Source: an uncultured bacterium (GTDB lineage Bacteria > Pseudomonadota > Alphaproteobacteria > Sphingomonadales > Sphingomonadaceae). Taken from it: a DNA stretch of 52,621 nucleotides. Below are positions 42,676 through 52,621 of the stretch, piece after piece. Numbering within the stretch: the first letter of the stretch is position 1; every line of letters begins with the position of its first letter. Made by a program: the position numbers and the translations under genes. The stretch covers positions 1 to 52,621 of the forward strand of contig CALOGB020000156.1 in assembly GCA_942636505.2 (NCBI GenBank), given 5' to 3'. Below the pieces are notes generated by a model. That model had not been told where the DNA came from. It saw nothing but the letters and a program-made list of their open reading frames with translations, and made no database searches.

Positions 42676-45600
42676 TCATTCCTCGCCCAGATCGAACCCC
42701 TCGGGCGCAGGCTCGAGATAGACGTCGCGCGGCTGATCCTGACCGAACAGCTTGACGTCGCGCTTCTTCTTCCAGGCCTCGATTCGGCGTTCGATCGGCC
42801 GGTTGAGCGAATGGCCGAAGCGGTCGAGCAAGCCGCCCTCCTCGGCCTTGCCGGTCCAAAGCAGCATGCGGGCGTCGGTGATCTTGCCGAGCAGGGTGCC
42901 ATAGCGCCAGAATTCCACGCGGTCGGGGGTGTGCGCCAGACGCTGATACCAGGTGCGTGACCACAGGTTATGCTCATAGGCGAACCGCGCCGCCTCGGCA
43001 GCGCGCCCGACCATGCCGCCGTGATTGCTGAACCGCGCGATTGTAGCTCCAGCCCCGGCGCTCTCATCGGCAAAACCCAGAATGGTCAGCGCCCGTGCGG
43101 TCGCGACAGGATGTCCGGTCTCGATAGCTTCAACGGCATAGGCCTCGAGCCAGGGCTGATGCCCGGCATGGCAGGCGGCGAGCACCTCGCTCGCCAGCGC
43201 ATGGTCGCTGTTGCAGCGCTCCAGCCGGTCGCGGCGCAGATTTGACATCGCGGTGGAATCCTCGCTGTGCCAGATATCCCAGGTCATCAGCGGGACCGAA
43301 CCGATCGATCGGATGATGCGGACAAAGGCCTCATGACCGTTGCAACGACGAAACAACGCGACCGCGAGCTCCGGATCGGCAGCGGACAGCGCCAGGGCGA
43401 CGCGCGAGGCGAGATTGGCGATACGCGGCAATTGCGCGGTCGGCACCGCGAGGAGCTGGCGGGCAATCGCCTGGAGCGAGGGCAGATTTGCATCGGCAAT
43501 CGCGAGCATTGCTTCAGAGCCGATATCGCGCAGAATCAGTTCGGCGCCGCTCTTGGTGAGTGCCTTCTCAAACTCCTGGAACCGGTCCCACCCGGCCTTC
43601 TGCCGCGCGGCGAAGGCTTCGTCGCTTTCGTTGATGCGCGCGAACCGCTGATCGAGCGACAGGTCGGCGTCGTCATCCTCGAGCGAGAACCGCGTGACAT
43701 CGTCCCCACCGTCATCGTCACCAAGCGAAACTCGCGGCGGCCGGAACGGCATGACTGCTCCCAGTACGCGCGCGGTGGCCTGTCCGATCAGGCTGGCAAG
43801 CGGCTTGCCGACGGCGGCCGCGCCGAGCTTTTCAGCAGCCCTGCCATAGCGTTCGGGGCTGATGCGCGCGATCGCTTCGGCGCCACCCAGCAAGCCGCGC
43901 TCCGCTGCGGCGATGATCATCGACGACCCGTGCCAGCGCTCATAAAAATGCTCGCGCGGATCATGGGTGACGGCACTCCACCCGCTTGCCACAAAGTCGG
44001 CAAGCTGCGCGTCATCGGGGTGCTCGGCCGAGATCTGCAGGGCGAGGCCGCGAACGGCGCCTTCAGTATGACCGGTCAGCTTGCGGATACGGGCGAGGGT
44101 CTCCGGGCTGGTCGGCGAGCCCGAACCGCGCACGAACGCCAGCGCCATCAGCAGGCGGTGCTCCTCGGTCGAGGCGATCGCGCGATCGACCAGCGTGTCG
44201 ACCATCGCGGCGCTCGCCGGCTGGAACACGCTGTCGAGCTGGACGAGCAGCGGCCCATGTTCGGGAAGATCGATCAGCACCTGCGCCTGGGCGTCGCCGT
44301 CGAGATGCGAAAAGGCGGTGACCAGCAGATATTGTGAGACCACCCAGTCCTTGATGTCGGCGTCGCCGACCGGTTCCCGCGGGTGCGAAAGGATGGCAGC
44401 ACGCGCGAGCATTGTCTCGACCGTATCCGGCTCGACCAGCACGGTGGCGCTGCCGAGCAACGGAATGCCGAGCATCGCGATATTGCTCGGGCGCTCGAGC
44501 ATGTCGCTGACGATGGCCCGGTTGACCGCGACCACGGTCTCGGGTGCGAAGCGCGCCAGGCCGGGTGCGGCATCGCGCAGGAAATGCTCATGTTCCCCGG
44601 TCCAGCGGTTCCTGACCAGCGTAGTGGGATCGAGCCCGGCCATGCGCTCGGCGGCTTCATCGATATTGTCGGGCCGCTCCGACGCGGGGTCGCAGGGATC
44701 GGTGGCGCAGTAGCGTTCGACCAGCCGCCAGCCCTGGAAATGCTCCCATTCAGGCATGAGCGCATTGGCAAGGGTCTCGGCGCGGCTGCCATCATCGGCG
44801 TCACCGGTTGCGCGCAGGATCGAGACTAGCGCCCATTGCCCGGTGCGCGAGGCGTCTTCTGCAGCAAAGCATTCGGCGGTAGCGAGAAGTGCGGCGCGGG
44901 TCTCGAACCAGTCAATCCGATTATGCTGGACGACGAAGGCGAAGTCCTTCCACGGCACGTGGTAGCCACCATTGATCGAGCGCGCGAACGCCCAGCACAT
45001 CAGCCCGCCGACAAAATCGACCAGCGGCATGCCGGCCAGGATCGCGAAGATGTCTTCGCTCAACGCCGTACCATCCACCCGGTCGTCGCGAGTCATTCGC
45101 TCCAGGATTGCGCGCTCGCACGCCGTCATGTCGGAAAGCCGGGTCGCGATCTTGGTTTCGGTTTCGGCCTTCGCTTCGGCGCGTTTCGTTGCATCGTGCT
45201 CGCCTGGCATCAGGCCATGCGCAGAATTGAGCGAGTAGAGGCGCAGCCATGCATCGAGCTGCGCGGCGATGATGTCCCAGGCCGCACGGTCGGCGCGCGC
45301 CCGGCGCAGCGCATCGACCAGCCAGTCTTTGTGCTGGACATGAGGATCGCCGCTGTCGAGCGCGAACAGCGCATCGAGCGCCGCTGCCGGAATATTACGA
45401 ACAATCCCGCAGTAAGCAGGATAGCTGTCCTCATCGGCATTTTGTTGCATCGTGTGGCGGGCCAGCAAAGCGGCACCGATGCCTTGGCCCACCTCGGCAT
45501 CGACGCTGGCGATTAGGGCGGCGGCGAACAGGACATCGGTCACCAGATCGAGCGCGGCGACCGGCTCGATAATTTCAGCGAGGCGCTCGGGGACCGACCG

Positions 45601-47334
45601 CGCGTTGCGCTCGGCCTTGCGGAGCTCGCGGATCGTCGCGATGGCGAGCGCATAAACGAGGCCGTTATCCGTCAGCTGATAGAGATCCGACTCGCCTTCG
45701 ACGCCGACGAAGAAGCGTTCCTCGACCACCGGCAAGAGGTCGCGCGGCAGATCGTAGCGCGGCGCATCCGCGAAATCATAATGGGCGAAGATCAGCCGGT
45801 CGTCCGTCTCCTGTCCTTTAATCCGTTCCCGGATCAGCTTGGCATGTTCGGCGAGCAGGCTCTTGAACTGCCAGGGTGTCTCGCCATCGACGGGGGCGCT
45901 GGCATGGGTGCGGACATGCTCGAACAGCAGCCGTTCGATGCTCAGTTCCTCGGCGGTGCCGATCTGCGCAGTGCCGAGGAGCTCGAGCGCGATGCCGAGA
46001 ATGCGCGGATTGCGGAGCGACGGGCGCACGCGCTTTGCGATCTGGTTGGGGGCGATGCCGTGACTGTCGAGCGCGGCGTTCAACTCGACATCGGTGAAAT
46101 CGCCGACATCGATCCGGCGTTTGGCCACCGTCAGCCGGTCGTCGAGCTGCCTGTAATAGCGCGTGCGACAGGTGGCGATGACCCGCCCGCCGATCGTGGC
46201 AACGAAGCTGGTGAGGTGCGACAACCACGGCGCCCAGTCGGCGCGCGCGCGTTCGTTAAGACCATCGACCACGACCACCAGCCGCGGCGTATCTGCCGGC
46301 CGGCCGCGCCAGCGGATCAGCCGGCGCGCCCAGCGATCGAGCCGCCCGGCGGCCGCAATGTCGCCCGATTGTTCGATAAGCTGACGCGCGACCAGCTCCT
46401 GTGGGGTCAACCCCATCGCCGCGACGGCCTGTGCGGCGGTGAGGAAGATCAGGAATGGCGGCTCGACACTCGCCAGCCAGGATTGCGCGACCAGCCAGGA
46501 TTTGCCGCAACCCTGATTGCCGGTTAGCACGATGAGTTCGGGCATTGGCAGCTCGGACACCGGCGAGTTCAGGACCGTGTCGAGCGCGCCGCGCTGTACC
46601 CGCTCGATCGGTGCCAGCGCGTGCGATGCCGCGGGCGCCAGCGGTTGCCCGAACCGGTGCCGCGCCTCCTCGGTGCGCGCGAACAGCTGCTGGTAGATCG
46701 CGCGATTGGCGGCGCGCGCCGAAGCCAGGCCGAGTTGCGGTTCACTCAGCTCGGCGCGCAGTTCAGCCGCCCGCGCCGTGAATGCCGGCAAACCGGCAAG
46801 CACCTTGAACGCCGCCCTCAGCCCGGCCCGATCGACCGGCGTCCTTGCATGCTGTACGATGAAGTCGCCACAGATATCCGGCGCCGTCGCGCAGAGCAGC
46901 GCGAGGGGCGGTAACGCCGTATTGGCGGGCCAGTCGAGCACGAGAAGGCTGGTTTCGACCTTGGCGAAAGCGCCGCGCAGGGTTGCGACGGTCTGACTGG
47001 TCGCCTTGACCGTCGCCGCGAGAATCCAGAGGTCGGGCGGGTCGTCGCTGGCGAGGATGTCCGCGATCTTGGCGGTGACTGCCGCCTTATTCAGTCCGGA
47101 TCGATAAAGCTTGGCCTCGAAACTGATCGCGCCGTCGCGACCATCCGCGCGCCCGTCCTGCCCAGCCTGGCTGCCCGAGGCGGCGAGCCGAAAAGGCATC
47201 GCCGTTACCGCGCCGAGGAGCGCTGCCGCCAGGCCCTCGAACCCGTCGTCGCCGCTGTCCTTGAGCGTCAGCAGCGCGGCCTTGAGCTTGGCAAGTGCCT
47301 GCGCCGGGGTCAGATCGCCGCTTGCGCTCATCAC
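42676..47334 (-). CDS. PD-(D/E)XK nuclease - STAND NTPase fusion, Avs-like antiphage candidate
   Basis: 1552 residues starting GTG-ATG at 47334/47331. Residues 1-130 form a probable restriction-endonuclease-like domain: E33 in GFEGLAAALL, D60 in GQDGRA, then E73-A-K75 in SFEAKLY, the E...D...ExK pattern of PD-(D/E)XK nucleases (Mrr-like). The P-loop NTPase has Walker A GNQGCGKS (272-279) and Walker B LVVVVDGLNER (352-362), typical of STAND proteins, with RVIATCRTRYY after it. From about residue 600 to the end the sequence is Ala/Leu-rich and helical, fitting sensor repeats. In Avs proteins such repeats bind a phage protein, the NTPase oligomerises and the nuclease cuts DNA. Assignment to a known Avs type is not possible by eye. 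Confidence 0.8.
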   Translation of the reverse strand: MMSASGDLTPAQALAKLKAALLTLKDSGDDGFEGLAAALLGAVTAMPFRLAASGSQAGQDGRADGRDGAISFEAKLYRSGLNKAAVTAKIADILASDDPPDLWILAATVKATSQTVATLRGAFAKVETSLLVLDWPANTALPPLALLCATAPDICGDFIVQHARTPVDRAGLRAAFKVLAGLPAFTARAAELRAELSEPQLGLASARAANRAIYQQLFARTEEARHRFGQPLAPAASHALAPIERVQRGALDTVLNSPVSELPMPELIVLTGNQGCGKSWLVAQSWLASVEPPFLIFLTAAQAVAAMGLTPQELVARQLIEQSGDIAAAGRLDRWARRLIRWRGRPADTPRLVVVVDGLNERARADWAPWLSHLTSFVATIGGRVIATCRTRYYRQLDDRLTVAKRRIDVGDFTDVELNAALDSHGIAPNQIAKRVRPSLRNPRILGIALELLGTAQIGTAEELSIERLLFEHVRTHASAPVDGETPWQFKSLLAEHAKLIRERIKGQETDDRLIFAHYDFADAPRYDLPRDLLPVVEERFFVGVEGESDLYQLTDNGLVYALAIATIRELRKAERNARSVPERLAEIIEPVAALDLVTDVLFAAALIASVDAEVGQGIGAALLARHTMQQNADEDSYPAYCGIVRNIPAAALDALFALDSGDPHVQHKDWLVDALRRARADRAAWDIIAAQLDAWLRLYSLNSAHGLMPGEHDATKRAEAKAETETKIATRLSDMTACERAILERMTRDDRVDGTALSEDIFAILAGMPLVDFVGGLMCWAFARSINGGYHVPWKDFAFVVQHNRIDWFETRAALLATAECFAAEDASRTGQWALVSILRATGDADDGSRAETLANALMPEWEHFQGWRLVERYCATDPCDPASERPDNIDEAAERMAGLDPTTLVRNRWTGEHEHFLRDAAPGLARFAPETVVAVNRAIVSDMLERPSNIAMLGIPLLGSATVLVEPDTVETMLARAAILSHPREPVGDADIKDWVVSQYLLVTAFSHLDGDAQAQVLIDLPEHGPLLVQLDSVFQPASAAMVDTLVDRAIASTEEHRLLMALAFVRGSGSPTSPETLARIRKLTGHTEGAVRGLALQISAEHPDDAQLADFVASGWSAVTHDPREHFYERWHGSSMIIAAAERGLLGGAEAIARISPERYGRAAEKLGAAAVGKPLASLIGQATARVLGAVMPFRPPRVSLGDDDGGDDVTRFSLEDDDADLSLDQRFARINESDEAFAARQKAGWDRFQEFEKALTKSGAELILRDIGSEAMLAIADANLPSLQAIARQLLAVPTAQLPRIANLASRVALALSAADPELAVALFRRCNGHEAFVRIIRSIGSVPLMTWDIWHSEDSTAMSNLRRDRLERCNSDHALASEVLAACHAGHQPWLEAYAVEAIETGHPVATARALTILGFADESAGAGATIARFSNHGGMVGRAAEAARFAYEHNLWSRTWYQRLAHTPDRVEFWRYGTLLGKITDARMLLWTGKAEEGGLLDRFGHSLNRPIERRIEAWKKKRDVKLFGQDQPRDVYLEPAPEGFDLGEE

Positions 47335-47737
47335 AAAGCGAGAGCCTCAATCCGCCATGTCCATCGCGGCAGAAGGGTTGCCGCGAATTGCGTCAATTCA
47401 GGCACGCGCTCCGCGCCGCCTGGTGGTGCCGCGTCCGCCACCCATGCCGCGCAGCAGCATGGTGATCGCCGCCTCCGTCGAGATGACGGCCGCAAGGTCA
47501 AACAACAGTTCCAGCGTCGAGGCGACGCGGTGATGCTCGTGAGGTCACGCGGCGAGAAGGAAAATGCGGCCATGTGATCATAGATGACTGACCTGCGCCA
47601 CCACTACAATATCCCGTTTCAACGCCTTCTGCGTCCGTCCCATCTAAATCACGGCGGTATATCGACGTGTCAGCTTTTAGGCAGTTTCGATCGCGGGCTG
47701 GGCAACCGCCCATATATGCCGCGTTCGGCGGGCCGCG
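47335..47737 (-). other. Gap between the STAND and OLD genes, with an uncertain ORF
   Basis: An 80-codon minus-strand frame (47573-47331) overlaps the STAND start and ends PELTQFAATLLPRWTWRIEALAL, which looks protein-like. The neighbouring frame contains LELLFDLAAVISTEAAITMLL, also protein-like. This could be a decayed, frameshifted gene. I do not call a CDS. The promoter of the STAND gene must lie here or farther upstream. Confidence 0.4.
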
Positions 47738-49753
47738 CTAACCCGTTACTAGTTCGGCCAGAGGCGCGGCGTCAGTCTGCGCTTGCTCCGGCCCTTCGCC
47801 GAGGATGTGCAGCCAAATTGCCTCGACCATCGACTTGAGCGTCGCGAACTCCGCCCCGTCGTCGCGCGCCGCGGACATCATTTGGTAGACTACCTCAGGT
47901 ATCTTCTGGGTGTCCTTCGAGGGGCTGATCCCAAACGGCGCGCACGCCGCCGCTAGGCAGGCGGCGTGCCTCTCCGCGCCGACCTCCTCCTTCATTGTGC
48001 GCTCCAGCGTCACCGCGAAGTGGGCGTAGCAATCCTCGACGCGCGTGCCGACCGGCTGCGGCACCGCCTCCGCGCCGGGGCGGCAGAGCTTCGCCAAGGC
48101 CAGATTCGTCTGGGGCTTGGCGTTGTTCGTCCCCTCGTCACAGTCCCAGACGACGTAGGTCGGGATGCCGAGCGATCGGAATACAACAAGCGGCCGGTCA
48201 AGGTTCTCCTTGCCTTCCGCGGACAGCAACGCGATCCCGGCCGCCTCGAAGCTCCGGCCCATAAGCCGCGCGACGGCTGAAAGGGCTGCCTTGTCGCTTC
48301 GCCCCTCGACGAGCACGACCCCGTTGGCAAAGAAGCCCTCGGCCAGCTCCGTGCCTAGGATGTGCAGGCGCGGGACCAGCGTCGCGGCCGAGAACGTGCC
48401 CTCCGGATGGCCCCATCCGCTTTCGAGCGACTGCGCTACATCGGCGAGGTCCAGCGCCTTGAGTTCGCACTGCTTGAAGTGGGTGTCCGCGCAGTCGGTC
48501 CGGCGGACCAACCGGATCTCGTCCGCCCGGCCCAGCGACACGAACATGGGCGAGTGGCAGGCGAACACAACCTGCGTCACGCCTTCTACGCCGGGTAGCG
48601 TGCCACCGCTGAGGCTCCTCAGGACTTCGGCGAAGTGCCGCTGCTTGGTCGGATGCTGATAGAGCTCTGGCTCCTCGATAGCGAGGATCAGATTGGGCGC
48701 CGGAGCTGACGCGGCTTCAGCCTCGCCTTCGCCTTCCGCTTGGACTTCGGTCGCGTCGGCCGAGGATCTCGCGAGATACTGGAGCAGTGTGAAGATGAAG
48801 GCGCGCTGGAGACCGTGACCCTGCCGGTCCACCGGTCCGCCGAAGCCGTCGTCGCTGAGGAGGACGTCTGCCACCGGTAGCGGCACCGGGAACTCGGAGA
48901 CCTCCCGCCACGCGAGCCCAACCGCCGCGTCGCGGTATAGGCCCTTCAAGTCGATGGTCAGCCGGTCCGCCAGAACGCCCAGCTCCGGCATGTTTTCCGG
49001 CGCAACGAGCTCTTGGTATCTGGCCGACATCTCGGCCCTGAACGCCTGAACGTCCGCGCGCTGGAGGATCGCGCCCCGGACGATAAGCTCGAGCAGCTGT
49101 CCAATCGCGCTGCCCTTACCATCGGCGGCGTCGGCGGAAGCCTCGCGGACCGCGGGTATGAACACAAATGTCGTGTGGCGCTGCAGCGCTCCGCGGCTGG
49201 CGTTCTGGAATCCAAAAAACTGCCCGTCGTCACGCTGCAGTGTGAGCTGCGCGCCGTTCTGGGCCTCCCAGGCGAGCAGGTGCTCGTCGACCTGCGGGCC
49301 GCTGGTGGCGTTCGGCAGGTCCGCATAGGCCATGTCCGTTTCCTTCAGGGACTTGTAGGCCGCTCGCTTCGCGGTGGCGCTGGTCTGCGCGCGGATCTCG
49401 GCGAAGTCCGCATTCTGCAGGACCGAGCCATAGTAGCGGCCACTCGAGGCACTATCGTCGAAGACGCGGGTCACTACGAGACGGCCTTCGCGGACCCGGC
49501 TCTCGAAGAATTCGAGTTCCTGTTCGGTGAGATCGCCGAAGGTGAGCTCGATTTCGATCGGCTGAGACTGGTCCCGGCCAAAAAAGTCGTCGGCGTCGAG
49601 TTGTCTCGCAGTTGAGTAGAAGCGCTCAATCGCCTTCAGAATACTGGACTTTCCCGCTCCGTTGCCGCCGATCAGGGCTGTGTGCGCCCCGAACTCGACA
49701 GCCACGTCCCTGAGCGACCTGAAGTTGCGTATGCGCGCATGGACCAGCTGCAT
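47738..49753 (-). CDS. OLD-family ATP-dependent nuclease (AAA-TOPRIM)
   Basis: 671 residues. The N-terminal ABC-like ATPase starts RIRNFRSLRDVAV and has Walker A GGNGAGKS (29-36), a signature-like QGHGLQR (311-317), Walker B LILAIEEPEL (355-364) and the H-loop FACHSP (398-402). The C-terminal TOPRIM domain has E483 in LVEGRSD and D537/D539 in VVWDCDE, expected metal ligands for nicking. A low-complexity Glu/Ala insert lies at 339-352. OLD nucleases act in phage exclusion. There is no UvrD-like helicase beside it, so this is not a Gabija pair but a lone (class 1-type) OLD. Confidence 0.9.
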   Translation of the reverse strand: MQLVHARIRNFRSLRDVAVEFGAHTALIGGNGAGKSSILKAIERFYSTARQLDADDFFGRDQSQPIEIELTFGDLTEQELEFFESRVREGRLVVTRVFDDSASSGRYYGSVLQNADFAEIRAQTSATAKRAAYKSLKETDMAYADLPNATSGPQVDEHLLAWEAQNGAQLTLQRDDGQFFGFQNASRGALQRHTTFVFIPAVREASADAADGKGSAIGQLLELIVRGAILQRADVQAFRAEMSARYQELVAPENMPELGVLADRLTIDLKGLYRDAAVGLAWREVSEFPVPLPVADVLLSDDGFGGPVDRQGHGLQRAFIFTLLQYLARSSADATEVQAEGEGEAEAASAPAPNLILAIEEPELYQHPTKQRHFAEVLRSLSGGTLPGVEGVTQVVFACHSPMFVSLGRADEIRLVRRTDCADTHFKQCELKALDLADVAQSLESGWGHPEGTFSAATLVPRLHILGTELAEGFFANGVVLVEGRSDKAALSAVARLMGRSFEAAGIALLSAEGKENLDRPLVVFRSLGIPTYVVWDCDEGTNNAKPQTNLALAKLCRPGAEAVPQPVGTRVEDCYAHFAVTLERTMKEEVGAERHAACLAAACAPFGISPSKDTQKIPEVVYQMMSAARDDGAEFATLKSMVEAIWLHILGEGPEQAQTDAAPLAELVTG

Positions 49754-49791
49754 CTTCCCGAAGCTCCCCCGTGTTCCTATTAAATTGCATC

Positions 49792-50070
49792 ATGCACGAA
49801 CTCGTCCGCCAGGTCGTCGGGGAATCGAAGCTGATCGGCTTCGGCTACAAGTGTGCGGTGCGCACGGTGAAGCACTCGTATGGTCGCCAGGCTAAAGGCG
49901 CCGACGCGCTCTGCGCGTGACAGCTGTCGGGCGGCAATGGGCAGGATTTGCGTTTGTTTGCGACGGACGAGATCGAAATGTTCTAGCTACTGGACGAACA
50001 TTTCGATGACCCACGGTCCGGCTACCGCAGAGGCGACCCGCGCTTCGTCGTCATACACGCCGAACTCTGA
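49792..50070 (+). pseudogene. Decayed ORF with two in-frame stops
   Basis: Starting at ATG 49792 one frame reads as protein across TGA 49918 and TAG 49984 to TGA 50068: MHELVRQVVGESKLIGFG, then LSGGNGQDLRLFATDEIEMF and LLDEHFDDPRSGYRR. Each part has the codon bias of a real gene, so this is probably a short gene that has decayed. No family recognised. It lies divergently from the OLD gene. Confidence 0.4.
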
Positions 50071-50139
50071 CCGTTCGGCGAGGTAGGCCTTAACGCAGGC
50101 GGCCGTCAGAAAAGCCGTTTGAGTTAAATCAGGCCCACA

Positions 50140-50280
50140 GGGCTGTAGCGGTGGAAGTCCGCACTTCCCTACCCGCGGACATAGTCACTACCCGGCGGGT
50201 AGCGCGAGTCTTGCCAGCAGGGATCCTGTAAAAGTGCGTCGGGGGTGTTCCGGAAACGGACGACCGGCTACGCGGTTTTA
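50140..50280 (+). ncRNA. Possible structured RNA or cruciform-rich element
   Basis: Several stems lie in 140 nt. GTAGC (50145) pairs with GCTAC (50267) and would enclose the rest. Inside are GGAAGT/ACTTCC (50153-50168), which excludes the alternative GTCCGC/GCGGAC (50157-50180), the perfect palindrome CTACCCG-G-CGGGTAG (50188-50202), and TCCG-GAAA-CGGA (50249-50260), a GNRA tetraloop with GTCG/CGAC outside it. A T-rich GGTTTTA follows. No RT or endonuclease gene lies next to it. Orientation is assumed. Confidence 0.35.
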
Positions 50281-50714
50281 GAACTACAAAGCGGTCGGAA
50301 CGTGATCGATCAGTGACGTTCGAGCCTCGGGCTTTGCAACCTGAACGAATGTCCGCTTACGTATTCTCGCGCCCAAAAGCGGACCGGCCGCTTTCCACCA
50401 GTTTTGCCGAAATGCAGACGGTCTGTATTTACCAATATGAGCAGCGGCAGACCGGCCAACGACCCGGTCTCGATGCGGCCTGGCAACCATGTGGGAAGGT
50501 CGGAGTCGGCGTGACGCCGCGCTACCCAACTGGCGTGGATGCCGTCGCAGCCCCCCTCCCCGCTACACGATCTCGCGCTGGACCTCGCGCGTCTGCTGGC
50601 GCGCGACCTGGCGCGGCAGCAGAGGTCCCAGACGAATCAGGTCGCCCCGAAATCGGGTAGGCGACCATCATGACGACCTTCGTTGCGAATGCAGGAAGCA
50701 CGAATGGAGGAAAG
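50281..50714. other. Region upstream of the serine recombinase
   Basis: No gene is supported; short frames on both strands lack recognisable sequence. It contains AACGAATGTCCGCTT and CCCAAAAGCGGACCGG, a pair of similar inverted segments at about 50343-50385 that may belong to a dispersed repeat. The recombinase promoter should be here, with GGAGGAAAG directly before its ATG. Confidence 0.4.
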
Positions 50715-52475
<1,761 letters not shown>

Positions 52476-52558
52476 ACACTTCGCTATTGCGAAGGAGTGT
52501 ATGGGACGTTGTGAATGGGTTTTGATATTGTGTGTATGCATGTTGCACGGGCTTCAAT

Positions 52559-52621
52559 GCCTGGCGACGACCTACTCTTCCATCGCTTGAGCGATAGTAC
52601 CATTGGCGCAGTCGGGTTTCA
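52559..52621 (-). rRNA. rrf: 5S rRNA, 3' part (cut by window edge)
   Basis: The minus strand reads ...CCAATGGTACTATCGCTCAA, GCGATGGAAGAGTAGGTC and GTCGCCAGGC, the conserved 3' half of 5S rRNA. The remainder lies outside the window. The tRNA-fMet gene follows it by 83 bp. Confidence 0.92.

Noticed and set aside
47738..49753. Gabija system (GajA plus GajB)
   Set aside because: The OLD protein fits GajA loosely, but no UvrD-type helicase gene lies on either side.
49792..50070. Selenoprotein or stop-codon readthrough gene
   Set aside because: There is both a TGA and a TAG, and no selenocysteine insertion element or function supports readthrough; decay is simpler.

Overview
The window looks like chromosome of a Sphingomonas-like alphaproteobacterium. 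Base composition is GC-rich. The right edge holds a 5S rRNA gene followed by an initiator tRNA-fMet on the minus strand, the usual end of a sphingomonad rRNA operon. Many genes (DUF2975/XRE exporter locus, two-component propeller kinase, YcaC-XapX-amidohydrolase cluster) are of types I know from that group. This assignment is by eye; no database search was run.

Region 1 (1-9.2 kb) is a mobilization module of an integrated element whose ends are not visible. It has a large MobA/MobL-type (MOB-Q) relaxase with an oriT-like hairpin in front of it, a divergent sigma-70-like protein preceded by nested dyads, a string of small unknown proteins often joined by ATGA overlaps, and a second small protein with a relaxase-like two-histidine motif. 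A strong hairpin ends it.

Region 2 (9.4-38.4 kb) is mostly ordinary chromosome. A leftward operon carries DUF2975, XRE regulator, ABC ATPase, ABC permease and M13 peptidase. Next come an SDR/LysR pair, a TMEM175-like channel, two secreted alpha/beta hydrolases, a propeller-type sensor kinase with a LuxR-type regulator and an M17-N-domain-only protein between them. A rightward cluster follows (AraC, YcaC-like hydrolase, XapX, amidohydrolase, VOC protein, DoxX, alginate-export-type porin, YoaK), then an M48 protease operon, a SugE/Gdx-type exporter and several small secreted or envelope proteins. Diverged intergenic repeats are scattered through it.

Region 3 (38.4-52.4 kb) is a rearranged accessory region: an intact IS5-type element beside a LysR remnant, an old-yellow-enzyme gene and a DUF4238 gene that both lost their 5' ends at one junction near 41.23 kb, a complete DUF4238 gene, and then the main candidate, a 1552-residue protein joining an N-terminal PD-(D/E)XK nuclease, a STAND-type NTPase and about 900 residues of probable helical repeats. 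This is the architecture of Avs-type antiphage sensors. It is followed by a lone OLD-family ATPase/TOPRIM nuclease, a decayed ORF, a possible structured RNA and a large serine recombinase whose last codons lie inside tRNA-fMet. I read 41.2-52.4 kb as a defence-type island held at the tRNA-fMet site of an rRNA operon. The recombinase and tRNA define its right end; the left att copy was not found in the window.
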